Part shown: in pieces, positions 56,166-64,000 of the stretch
Layout: the number at the start of each line of letters is the position of its first letter
Numbering within the stretch: the stretch's first letter is position 1
Source of the DNA: Clostridium acetobutylicum ATCC 824
GTDB taxonomy: Bacteria; Bacillota; Clostridia; Clostridiales; Clostridiaceae
Direction: 5' to 3'
DNA length: 64,000 nucleotides
NCBI RefSeq assembly: GCF_000008765.1
Contig: NC_003030.1
Span: 2,452,001 to 2,516,000 of the forward strand
Notes under the pieces: generated by a model
Seen by the model: only the letters and a program-made list of their open reading frames with translations
Database searches by the model: none
What the model was told of the DNA's origin: nothing
Position numbers and translations under genes: made by a program

Positions 56166-58811
56166 CTATTTAAGTGCTGCTATTCTTTCCTCAACAGCCT
56201 CAAGCATTTTTTTATATTTTTCCCCTTTAACTCTTTCAGCTTCAACTACGCTTTCTGGCGCCTTATCTACAAAGCCCTTATTTGAAAGCTTTTTATCTAC
56301 CCTTTGTATTTCTGCCTTAAGCTTATCCTTCTCCTTACTCAACCTCTCAATTTCCTTAGTCACATCTATTAAATCAAGAAGAGGCATGAATAGTTCAGCT
56401 CCCTTTGTTACAGACGATACAGCATTTTCTGGTGCTTCATCTTTTGATTTCAAGAAACTTACAGAAGAAGCGTATGCAAGCTTTTCAAAATAATGCTCTC
56501 CCATCTCAAAAGCAGCTTTATTTTCAGCTTCTGTGAAAATCATAACCTTAGCTTTCTTTGACGGAGGTACGTTCATTTCAGCTCTTACATTTCTAATTGA
56601 TTTTATTGCTTCAATAATTTGATTCATAGCGTTTTCTGAAGTTTCGTTCTTTAACTTTTCTTCGTATGTAGGCCATGCTGAAATTGCTATAGCCTTATAC
56701 TCACCGCCGAGATGTTGATAGATTTCTTCAGTTATATATGGCATTACGGGATGAAGCAACTGAAGTCCTACTGTTAAAACCTTGTATAGAACATTATAAG
56801 CAATTCCCTTTGCTTTTTCATCCTCTCCATACATAACAGGTTTTACAAGCTCAATATACCAATCACAGAATTCATTCCACATAAAATCATAAACCTTCTG
56901 AGATGCTATTCCAAGTTCAAATTTTTCTATGTTATCTGTTACTTCACGAACAAGAGAATTACATCTTGATAGTATCCACCTATCAGCAAGACTATATTCC
57001 TCTAAATCTTTGTATTTATCCATTATTTCTTTGTCTAAGTTCATAAGAACAAATCTTGAAGCATTCCAAATCTTATTTGCAAAATTTCTTGCTGCTTCTA
57101 CTTTTTCTGTCTTATACCTTATATCATTTCCAGGAGCATTTCCTGTTATAAGCATAAATCTAAGAGCATCGGCACCAAAAGTATCTATTACATCTAATGG
57201 ATCTACTCCATTTCCAAGAGATTTTGACATCTTTCTTCCCTCAGCATCTCTTACAAGTCCATGTATATAAACATGTTTGAATGGAACTTCTCCCATATTA
57301 TAAATCCCTGAAAATACCATTCTAGCTACCCAAAAGAATATTATATCATATCCAGTAACAAGTGTATCTGTAGGATAAAAATACTCTAAGTCCTCATTTT
57401 TATCAGGCCATCCGAGTGTTGAGAAAGGCCATAAAGCAGAACTGAACCAAGTATCTAAAACGTCCTTATCCTGTTCTAAATTTTCACTATTGCACTTTGA
57501 GCAAGCTTTTGGTTCTTTCTCTGAAACTATTATTTCTCCACAGTCTTTGCAGTACCATACTGGAATTCTATGTCCCCACCACAATTGTCTTGAAATACAC
57601 CAATCTTGAATGTTTTCCATCCAGTTAAAGTAAATCTTATCAAATCTCTCAGGTACAAATTTAGTCTTTCCAGCTTTAACTGCTTCTATAGCAGGTTTAG
57701 CTAAGGATTCCATTTTAACATACCATTGCTTTGATACCATTGGCTCGATTATATTTCCACATCTATCATGAGTTCCAACATTGTGAACATGTTCTTTTAT
57801 TTTTACAAGATATCCTTCTTCTTTCAAATCCGATACTATTGCTTTTCTTGCTTCATATCTATCCATTCCTGAATACTTTCCAAAACCTTCTTTTATAGTT
57901 CCATCATTATTTAACATAACAATTTCTTTAAGGTCATGTCTTTTACCTACCTCATAATCATTTGGATCATGAGCTGGTGTTATTTTAACGGCTCCTGTAC
58001 CAAACTCCATATCAACATAGTCATCTGCTACAACAGGTATTTTTCTACCTAAAAGAGGTAGAACTAACAGTTTACCTATAAATTCTTTATACCTTTCATC
58101 CTTTGGATTTACAGCAACAGCTGTATCTCCAAGCATTGTTTCCGGTCTAGTTGTAGCTATTTCAATAAAACTATCTTCTCCCTCTACAGGATATTTTATA
58201 TGCCAGAAGAATCCTTGATCCTCTTTATACTCTATTTCAGCATCAGATAAAGCTGTTTGACATTTAGGACACCAATTAGTTATCCTGTTTCCTTGATATA
58301 TTAAACCATCTTCATAAAGCTTTACGAAAACAGTTCTTACAGCCTTATTAAGCTTTTCATCCATAGTAAAGCTTTCTCTTGTAAAATCAGCTGAAACACC
58401 AAGTTTTTTTTGCTGTCCCTTTATTCTCTCTCTGTATTCCTTAGTCCAATCCCATACTCTTTCAAGAAATTTTTCTCTTCCCATTTCTTTTTTGTTTAGA
58501 CCTTCCTTTAGGATCTCTTTTTCCACCCTTACTTCTGTGGCAATGCTTGCATGATCCTGTCCTGGAAGCCATAGTGCTTCATATCCCTGCATTCTCTTAG
58601 CTCTTATCATAAAATCTTGAAGAGCACAATCAAGTGCATGACCTAAATGAAGTTTTCCCGTTATATTTGGAGGAGGCATCATTATTGTATAAGGCTTTTT
58701 ATTTTTATCTACTTTAGGCGTAAAAAAACCTTCCTCCTCCCACCATTTATATATTCTATCTTCAAATTCCTTCGGATCATATGTTTTTGCCATTTCATCA
58801 AATTCTTTCAT
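56166..58811 (-). CDS. valS: Valyl-tRNA synthetase
   Basis: 881 residues, full length; ATG with AAAGGA 9 bases upstream. Class I enzyme with HIGH motif in [15 protein letters not shown], a long editing insertion ([18 protein letters not shown]), a zinc-type Cys cluster ([16 protein letters not shown]), KMSKS in [13 protein letters not shown], an anticodon-binding helical domain and a C-terminal coiled-coil arm ([19 protein letters not shown]). Regulated by the T-box upstream. Followed by folC. Confidence 0.98.
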   Translation of the reverse strand: MKEFDEMAKTYDPKEFEDRIYKWWEEEGFFTPKVDKNKKPYTIMMPPPNITGKLHLGHALDCALQDFMIRAKRMQGYEALWLPGQDHASIATEVRVEKEILKEGLNKKEMGREKFLERVWDWTKEYRERIKGQQKKLGVSADFTRESFTMDEKLNKAVRTVFVKLYEDGLIYQGNRITNWCPKCQTALSDAEIEYKEDQGFFWHIKYPVEGEDSFIEIATTRPETMLGDTAVAVNPKDERYKEFIGKLLVLPLLGRKIPVVADDYVDMEFGTGAVKITPAHDPNDYEVGKRHDLKEIVMLNNDGTIKEGFGKYSGMDRYEARKAIVSDLKEEGYLVKIKEHVHNVGTHDRCGNIIEPMVSKQWYVKMESLAKPAIEAVKAGKTKFVPERFDKIYFNWMENIQDWCISRQLWWGHRIPVWYCKDCGEIIVSEKEPKACSKCNSENLEQDKDVLDTWFSSALWPFSTLGWPDKNEDLEYFYPTDTLVTGYDIIFFWVARMVFSGIYNMGEVPFKHVYIHGLVRDAEGRKMSKSLGNGVDPLDVIDTFGADALRFMLITGNAPGNDIRYKTEKVEAARNFANKIWNASRFVLMNLDKEIMDKYKDLEEYSLADRWILSRCNSLVREVTDNIEKFELGIASQKVYDFMWNEFCDWYIELVKPVMYGEDEKAKGIAYNVLYKVLTVGLQLLHPVMPYITEEIYQHLGGEYKAIAISAWPTYEEKLKNETSENAMNQIIEAIKSIRNVRAEMNVPPSKKAKVMIFTEAENKAAFEMGEHYFEKLAYASSVSFLKSKDEAPENAVSSVTKGAELFMPLLDLIDVTKEIERLSKEKDKLKAEIQRVDKKLSNKGFVDKAPESVVEAERVKGEKYKKMLEAVEERIAALK

Positions 58812-58843
58812 TCAAATTCATCCTTTCTAAATCTTGTAAAAAT

Positions 58844-59112
58844 AAAAAAAGCACAGAAGTCCATCAAAGGACGACTGTGCGCGATACCACCTTTATTCCT
58901 GCTAAAAAAGCAGACTCTCTATAAATAACGGTAAGAAAACCGCTTCTATCTACTCAAATTTTCAATAGAAGAACTCAGAAGCTACCTTCAAAGTGCTTTG
59001 CATAGGAAATATTTCAGCTAAAAATTTCCCTCTCTTAATGCCAGCCTTACTTTTACTCCTCTTCTTCAGCGTTTATATTATCATATTTCATTATAATATC
59101 TATAAATCTACT
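58844..59112 (-). promoter_or_regulatory. T-box leader of valS, specifier GUA (Val)
   Basis: The T-box core GGTGGTATCGCGC lies at about 58880-58892. The terminator stem GCACAG-TCC/GGA-CTGTGC at 58851-58880 is followed by TTTTTTTATTTTT. The specifier is GTA at 58985-58983 in GAAGGTAGCTTCTGAG, matching tRNA-Val (TAC) at 28451-28526. Confidence 0.95.
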
Positions 59113-59119
59113 CATTTTT

Positions 59120-59147
59120 ATTATAATTAAATTTAAAATTATGTCAA
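59120..59147 (-). promoter_or_regulatory. Promoter of valS leader
   Basis: Consensus TTGACA (59147-59142), a 16-base spacer and TATAAT (59125-59120) on the minus strand. Confidence 0.9.
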
Positions 59148-59266
59148 TATATATGTTATCAGTAATAATATCTTATTTTAAATGTGTAACAAATATCATT
59201 TTCTTCTATAAGCTAGTATTAAGAAGATTTTTATTTTGACATAGGATTAAAAAGAAGGTGTGATAA

Positions 59267-59800
59267 TTGAAGCATAAAAAACACAAAAATACTATAATAA
59301 AGCTAGAAGAGTGTACATTTCTAGGAAAAGGTCATAGTGGAAGTGTGTACTTAATGCCTGATAATAGAGTTGTAAAGATTTTTAAAAATCCAACTTCCTG
59401 CAAAGAAGAATACTCTATATTAAGAAGACTTAAAGATAATCCATATTTTCCAAAACCCTACGAATTTCATAATCATTACATGATAAGAGAATACATCGAT
59501 GGAATAAATATAGATGACTATATCAAACAAAATGGTGCCTCAGAAAAATTAATGCTAAAACTTATTTATTTTCTCGAATATATAAAAAATGCAGGGTTTA
59601 AAAAGGTTGACGCAAGATTTGTACATGTATTTATTCAAGACAACGGTGCTTTAAGAGTAATAGATCCTAGGCACAGTTTTAGTAAAAAGTTAAAAGTACC
59701 ATACCATTTATTATCCGATTTAAAATCCGCAGGATGCATTAATTTATTTTGGAAAGTTCTAAAACTGGAGAGACCAGATTTATATAAAGCATGGCATTAA
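59267..59800 (+). CDS. Small protein-kinase-like protein (YrzF-like)
   Basis: 177 residues; TTG start after AAGAAGG. It has the N-lobe of a kinase: a Gly-rich loop LGKGHSGSVYLM (residues 19-30) and the ATP Lys in VVKIFK. A hinge-like MIREYIDGINIDDYI follows. The catalytic HRD is replaced by KKVDARFVHVFI and DFG by VIDPRHSF, similar to RIO-like and YrzF-type minimal kinases. The C-lobe is cut short, so it may bind nucleotide without acting as a normal kinase. Its target is unknown. Confidence 0.75.
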   Translation: MKHKKHKNTIIKLEECTFLGKGHSGSVYLMPDNRVVKIFKNPTSCKEEYSILRRLKDNPYFPKPYEFHNHYMIREYIDGINIDDYIKQNGASEKLMLKLIYFLEYIKNAGFKKVDARFVHVFIQDNGALRVIDPRHSFSKKLKVPYHLLSDLKSAGCINLFWKVLKLERPDLYKAWH

Positions 59801-59805
59801 TAAAG

Positions 59806-59832
59806 AAATGACAAGTTAAAAACTTGTCATTT
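59806..59832. terminator. Terminator between kinase-like and activase genes
   Basis: AAATGACAAGTT pairs with AACTTGTCATTT with a 3-base loop; bidirectional for the two convergent genes. Confidence 0.88.
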
Positions 59833-59837
59833 CATCA

Positions 59838-62800
59838 CTAAATATCCAATTTTTCTTGAACTGCAGCAATTTCACTAGAAGCCGCATCAAGTTCTATATT
59901 ATTTGTGTCTTCTAAATTTTTAAATGCAGTAGATAACATAAGCTTTATCCTATTTAATTGATTAACTTCACTAGCACCAGGATCAAAGTCTACGGCTGCT
60001 ATATTAGCTTTAGGATACCTTCTTTTAAGCTCTTTTATCATTCCCTTACCTGTAACATGGTTTGGTAAACATGCAAAAGGCTGCATACATATTACATTTT
60101 CAGTTCCACCTTCTATTAACTCTACCATCTCCGCTGTTAGAAACCATCCTTCACCTGTTTGATTTCCTAAAGAAACTATATCTGATACACCATCTGCTAA
60201 TTCTTTAATAGATTTTGGAGGCTCAAATCTTTTGCTTTCATGAAGAGCCTTCTTCATAGGCTTTCTAAAATACTCTATTGCATCTATCAATACATTAGAA
60301 AGAATCTTTGATTTCTTATTATTATGAAGATATCTATCTTTAAAAGTAGCATTATATGAACTGTAAAGCATAAAATCCATTAAATCTGGCATTACAGCTT
60401 CTGCTCCTTCTTTTTCTATAACATCTACCACGTTATTATTAGCAGTTGGATGGAATTTAACTAAAATTTCTCCTACAAGACCAACCTTAGGTTTCTTTAC
60501 ATCATTTATTTCTAATTCATCAAACTCTCTAACTATATCTCTAACATTTTTCTTAAAGGTTTTAATTTTTTTGTTTTGAGAATCCTTCTTACATATATCA
60601 ACCCATTTTTCGTAAAGTTTATTTGCAGAACCTTCAACCTTCTCATAAGGTCTAACCTTAAAGAGAACTCTCATTAAAAGATCCCCATAAAGGACTGCTT
60701 TTATAGCCTTTATACCAGTAGACACACCATATGTTATTCCAGGATTTTTTTCAAATTTCTGAGCACTTATTGCTATTACAGGTACATTTCCATAGCCTGC
60801 ATCCTTTAAAGCTTTTCTTATAAAGCCTATATAGTTAGTTGCTCTGCAACCTCCACCGGTTTGCGAAATAATAACAGATGTATTATTAAGATCATATTTT
60901 CCTGACTTTAATGCCTCTAGCATTTGCCCAACTACTATTATAGAAGGATAACAAGCATCGTTATTTACATGCTTAAGTCCTTCATCCACACACTTTTTGT
61001 CTACAGAAGGCATAACAACCAGATTATATCCCTCACTCTTAAGTGCCATCTCTAAAAATTGGAAGTGCATAGGCGCCATTTGTGGCATTAAGATTGTATG
61101 TTTCTTTTTCATTTCCTTAGTAAATACTATTCTCTGTGGATTTTCAAATTTTCTTTCTGGTTTTACACCATTTTTTTCTCTTTCACCCATGGCAGCTTTA
61201 AGTGATCTTATTCTTATTCTTATAGCTCCTAGATTGCTTCCCTCATCTATCTTTATAAGAGTGTAAATCTTACCATATTGGTCTAGTATCTCTTCAACTT
61301 GATCTGTTGTTACCGCATCAAGTCCACAGCCAAATGAATTAAGTTGTACAAGTTCCAAATTGTCCTCACGAGCTATAAAGCTTGCTGCTGCATAAAGCCT
61401 TGAGTGATATACCCACTGGTCAACAATTCTTAAAGGTCTTTCAACATTTCCTAAATGAGCTATAGAATCCTCTGTTAATACAGCCATATCAAAACTATTT
61501 ATCAGTTCAGGTATACCATGATTTATCTCCGGATCAATATGGTACGGTCTCCCTGATAAAACTATTCCTTTTTTGCCAGTCTTCTTTAAATACTCTAGAA
61601 CTTCTTCACCTTTTTTTCTTATATCCTGCCTTAAATTTTCTTGTTCCTGCCATGCTTTATTGACAGCTTCATTAACTTCTACTTTAGTTAAATTAAACTC
61701 CTGAAGCTCTTCTAGAAGTCTTGATTTCAATTTTTCTTTGTCATCCAAGGATACAAATGGATTTTTAAATAGTATGTCTCCATCTCTAAGACCATCTATA
61801 TTATTTCTTATAACCTCCGCATAGGATGTTACTATAGGACAATTGTAATGATTAGATGCACCTTCCTGCTCTTTTTTCTCATAAGGAACACAAGGATAAA
61901 ATATAAACTTTATACCTCTTTCCATAAGACTAACAATATGTCCATGTGTTATTTTAGCTGGATAACATACGGACTCAGAAGGTATTGTATCCATTCCTTT
62001 TTCATAAACTTTTTTAGAAGATCTTGGTGAAAGCTCAACCCTAAAGCCAAGCTCTGTAAAGAAAGTATGCCAAAAAGGATAATTTTCATACATATTTAAA
62101 ACTCTTGGTATTCCAACAATGCCTCTCTTAGCTTCTTCCTTCTTAAGTGGAGTATATCCAAAAATTTTCTTATACTTATAATCATATAGGTTTGGAAGAT
62201 CATTCTTTTTAATATCTTCTCCCGCGCCTCTCTCACATCTATTTCCTGTTATAAAATGTCTTCCATCTGAAAATTCATTTACTGTTAAAAGACAGTTATT
62301 AGCACACTTTCCGCACCTTCGCATATTTGTGTTTGTTTTAAATCTTTCAAGTTCGTCTTCTCTTAACAATGAAGTATTATAGCCCTCAGTTAAGCTCTCC
62401 TTCGCTATAATGGCAGCTCCAAAAGCACCCATAAGACCTGCAATGTCTGGTCTTATAACTTCCCTTTCAGATATCATTTCAAAACTTCTTAAAACAGCAT
62501 CATTATAGAAAGTTCCACCCTGCACTATTACCTTTTTTCCCAAATCCTCAGGGTTTCTAACCTTTATAACCTTAAAGAGAGCATTTTTTATTACCGAATA
62601 TGAAAGTCCTGCCGAAATTTCTCCTATTTCAGCTCCCTCTTTCTGAGCTTGTTTTACTTTTGAATTCATAAATACAGTACATCTTGATCCTAAATCAACA
62701 GGATTTTTCGACATGAGTGCGGCCTTCGCAAAGTCACGAACATCCATATTTAATGATTTTGCAAATGTCTCTATAAAAGAGCCACATCCTGATGAACAAG

Positions 62801-64000
62801 CTTCATTTAGAGTTACAGAACTTATTACTCCTTCTTTTACTCTAATACATTTCATGTCTTGTCCACCTATATCTAATATGAAATCCACACCTGGTTGAAA
62901 GAAATCAGCAGCTTTGTAATGAGCTACAGTTTCTACTTCACCTATATCAATTTTTAATGCTGCCTTTATTAGGCTTTCACCATACCCTGTAACTGTACTA
63001 TTGGCTATATAAGCACTCTCAGGAAGCTTACTATATATATCCTTTAGAATCTTTATTGAACTATTTAAAGGACTTCCTTCATTACTTCCATAGTAAGAAT
63101 ATAGAAGTTCTCCTCCATTAGATATTAGAACTGCCTTAGTAGTTGTGGAGCCGGCATCTATTCCTAAGAAACACTTTCCACTATACTCCTGCAAATCTAT
63201 TTTTTTAACCTTATTTTTATCATGCCTTGTTTTAAATTTATTATAATCAGCTTCATCTTTAAATAGAGGCGCTAATCTACTTACATCATCATTATTAGAC
63301 TTATTAAGCTTTAGAAGCCTTTTCTTTATATCTCTAAAAGTTATTATTTCTTCTCCTTTAGAAGATAATGCAGCTCCCATTGCAACAAACAACTGAGAGT
63401 TTTCAGGAAAAATCACTTCAGATTCTTTCAAATTTAAAGTCTCAATAAATCTTTGTCTTAATTCCGATAAAAAATAAAGAGGTCCTCCTAAAAAAGCGAC
63501 CTTACCCTTTATAGGCTTACCGCAAGCAAGACCACTAATGGTTTGATTAACCACTGCTTGGAATATTGATGCTGAAATATCTTCCTTTGCCGCACCTTCA
63601 TTTAAAAGTGGCTGAACATCTGTTTTCGCAAAAACACCACATCTTGCAGCAATTGGGTATATGCATTTATGCTCTTTAGCAAGTTTATTCAATCCAGAAG
63701 CATCCGTTTTTAAAAGAGTGGCCATTTGATCTATGAAGGCTCCAGTTCCGCCTGCACAGGTTCCATTCATCCTTTGGTCTATATTATTATCATAAAAATA
63801 GGTTATCTTTGCATCTTCTCCACCAAGTTCTATTGCAACATCCGTCTCTGGAATAATCTTTTCAATAGTGTTGGTACAAGCTATCACTTCCTGAATAAAT
63901 TTAACATCCATCCATTCAGAAACAGATAATCCCCCCGAGCCTGTTACCATAACGGTAACATTTTCATCTTTAAATTTTTCATAAGCTTCAGTTATAAGGC
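59838..64000 (-). CDS. Large 2-hydroxyacyl-CoA dehydratase activase/dehydratase-like fusion, 5' end outside window
   Basis: About 1386 codons visible; the start lies beyond the right edge. Two ASKHA ATPase domains of the BadF/BadG/HgdC type are present: a first with [15 protein letters not shown] and AARCGVF, and a second with [15 protein letters not shown] near 63170, [22 protein letters not shown] and GSRCTVFMN. These Cys are the usual [4Fe-4S] ligands between subunits. A DUF2229-type region with [10 protein letters not shown] (near 62300) follows, then a HgdB-like C-terminal part ([35 protein letters not shown]). Family members couple ATP use to electron transfer. The natural substrate of this giant form is unknown. 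A terminator lies just past the stop. Confidence 0.88.
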   Translation of the reverse strand, partial: LITEAYEKFKDENVTVMVTGSGGLSVSEWMDVKFIQEVIACTNTIEKIIPETDVAIELGGEDAKITYFYDNNIDQRMNGTCAGGTGAFIDQMATLLKTDASGLNKLAKEHKCIYPIAARCGVFAKTDVQPLLNEGAAKEDISASIFQAVVNQTISGLACGKPIKGKVAFLGGPLYFLSELRQRFIETLNLKESEVIFPENSQLFVAMGAALSSKGEEIITFRDIKKRLLKLNKSNNDDVSRLAPLFKDEADYNKFKTRHDKNKVKKIDLQEYSGKCFLGIDAGSTTTKAVLISNGGELLYSYYGSNEGSPLNSSIKILKDIYSKLPESAYIANSTVTGYGESLIKAALKIDIGEVETVAHYKAADFFQPGVDFILDIGGQDMKCIRVKEGVISSVTLNEACSSGCGSFIETFAKSLNMDVRDFAKAALMSKNPVDLGSRCTVFMNSKVKQAQKEGAEIGEISAGLSYSVIKNALFKVIKVRNPEDLGKKVIVQGGTFYNDAVLRSFEMISEREVIRPDIAGLMGAFGAAIIAKESLTEGYNTSLLREDELERFKTNTNMRRCGKCANNCLLTVNEFSDGRHFITGNRCERGAGEDIKKNDLPNLYDYKYKKIFGYTPLKKEEAKRGIVGIPRVLNMYENYPFWHTFFTELGFRVELSPRSSKKVYEKGMDTIPSESVCYPAKITHGHIVSLMERGIKFIFYPCVPYEKKEQEGASNHYNCPIVTSYAEVIRNNIDGLRDGDILFKNPFVSLDDKEKLKSRLLEELQEFNLTKVEVNEAVNKAWQEQENLRQDIRKKGEEVLEYLKKTGKKGIVLSGRPYHIDPEINHGIPELINSFDMAVLTEDSIAHLGNVERPLRIVDQWVYHSRLYAAASFIAREDNLELVQLNSFGCGLDAVTTDQVEEILDQYGKIYTLIKIDEGSNLGAIRIRIRSLKAAMGEREKNGVKPERKFENPQRIVFTKEMKKKHTILMPQMAPMHFQFLEMALKSEGYNLVVMPSVDKKCVDEGLKHVNNDACYPSIIVVGQMLEALKSGKYDLNNTSVIISQTGGGCRATNYIGFIRKALKDAGYGNVPVIAISAQKFEKNPGITYGVSTGIKAIKAVLYGDLLMRVLFKVRPYEKVEGSANKLYEKWVDICKKDSQNKKIKTFKKNVRDIVREFDELEINDVKKPKVGLVGEILVKFHPTANNNVVDVIEKEGAEAVMPDLMDFMLYSSYNATFKDRYLHNNKKSKILSNVLIDAIEYFRKPMKKALHESKRFEPPKSIKELADGVSDIVSLGNQTGEGWFLTAEMVELIEGGTENVICMQPFACLPNHVTGKGMIKELKRRYPKANIAAVDFDPGASEVNQLNRIKLMLSTAFKNLEDTNNIELDAASSEIAAVQEKLDI

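Overview
The window is AT-rich DNA from a spore-forming, low-GC clostridium. Evidence for this is the two alpha/beta-type small acid-soluble spore proteins, YtxC and PdaB-like sporulation genes, three T-box leaders, and a secreted protein built of ChW (clostridial hydrophobic, conserved Trp) repeats. ChW repeats are especially common in Clostridium acetobutylicum, so that species or a close relative is the likely source; this is inference, not a database result.

Layout. At 1-1369 lies the 5' part of a U32-family gene, and at 1563-2342 a Cys-containing protein of unknown function. Positions 2438-10128 hold a minus-strand surface-glycan cluster: seven glycosyltransferase-type genes, a DegT/StrS sugar aminotransferase and a hexapeptide acyltransferase. 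No polymerase, flippase or initiating phosphoglycosyltransferase is visible. Positions 10276-12744 form a small sulfur/selenium-type cassette: cysteine desulfurase, an unrecognised protein and a DUF3343 protein. Positions 12842-22749 carry translation and division genes: zapA, pheST (T-box), a SpoU-type methyltransferase, infC-rpmI-rplT with an attenuator leader, thrS (T-box) and ytxC. Positions 22915-30832 are mixed: a spore protein, a ChW-repeat protein with no ATG at the expected start, a broken transglutaminase gene, a five-tRNA operon (Val-Asp-Phe-Gly-Cys), hslO, a methyltransferase, a second spore protein and a 56-residue membrane protein too short for standard ORF lists. Positions 30913-34502 carry oligopeptide permease genes oppC and oppB and a frameshifted oppA, with no ATPase genes.

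Positions 35122-39004 hold lysine/diaminopimelate synthesis by the acetylase route: dapA-dapB, a PatA-type aminotransferase and dapH. Positions 39062-42959 hold an SSB-like protein, a PdaB-like deacetylase and several small genes. Positions 43037-47503 carry arginine synthesis as two divergent pairs, argBD and argCJ. Between them lie two ARG-box-like sites, each overlapping a promoter. Next come a heterodimer-type ABC exporter pair with a divergent LysR regulator, a PAP2 phosphatase, a second deacetylase, a cold-shock-domain protein, folC-valS (T-box), a small kinase-like protein, and the 3' part of a very large 2-hydroxyacyl-CoA dehydratase activase/dehydratase-like gene that runs off the right edge.

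Regulation is unusually readable. Three aminoacyl-tRNA synthetase T-boxes have visible specifier codons (UUC, ACC, GUA) and near-consensus promoters. dapA and dapH both have extended -10 promoters whose transcripts would start with a stem-loop. Rho-independent terminators separate most units. Several genes depart from normal starts or reading frames (infC, dapA, the ChW gene, oppA, the transglutaminase gene), and these are the main points to check. No insertion sequence, prophage or CRISPR array was seen.
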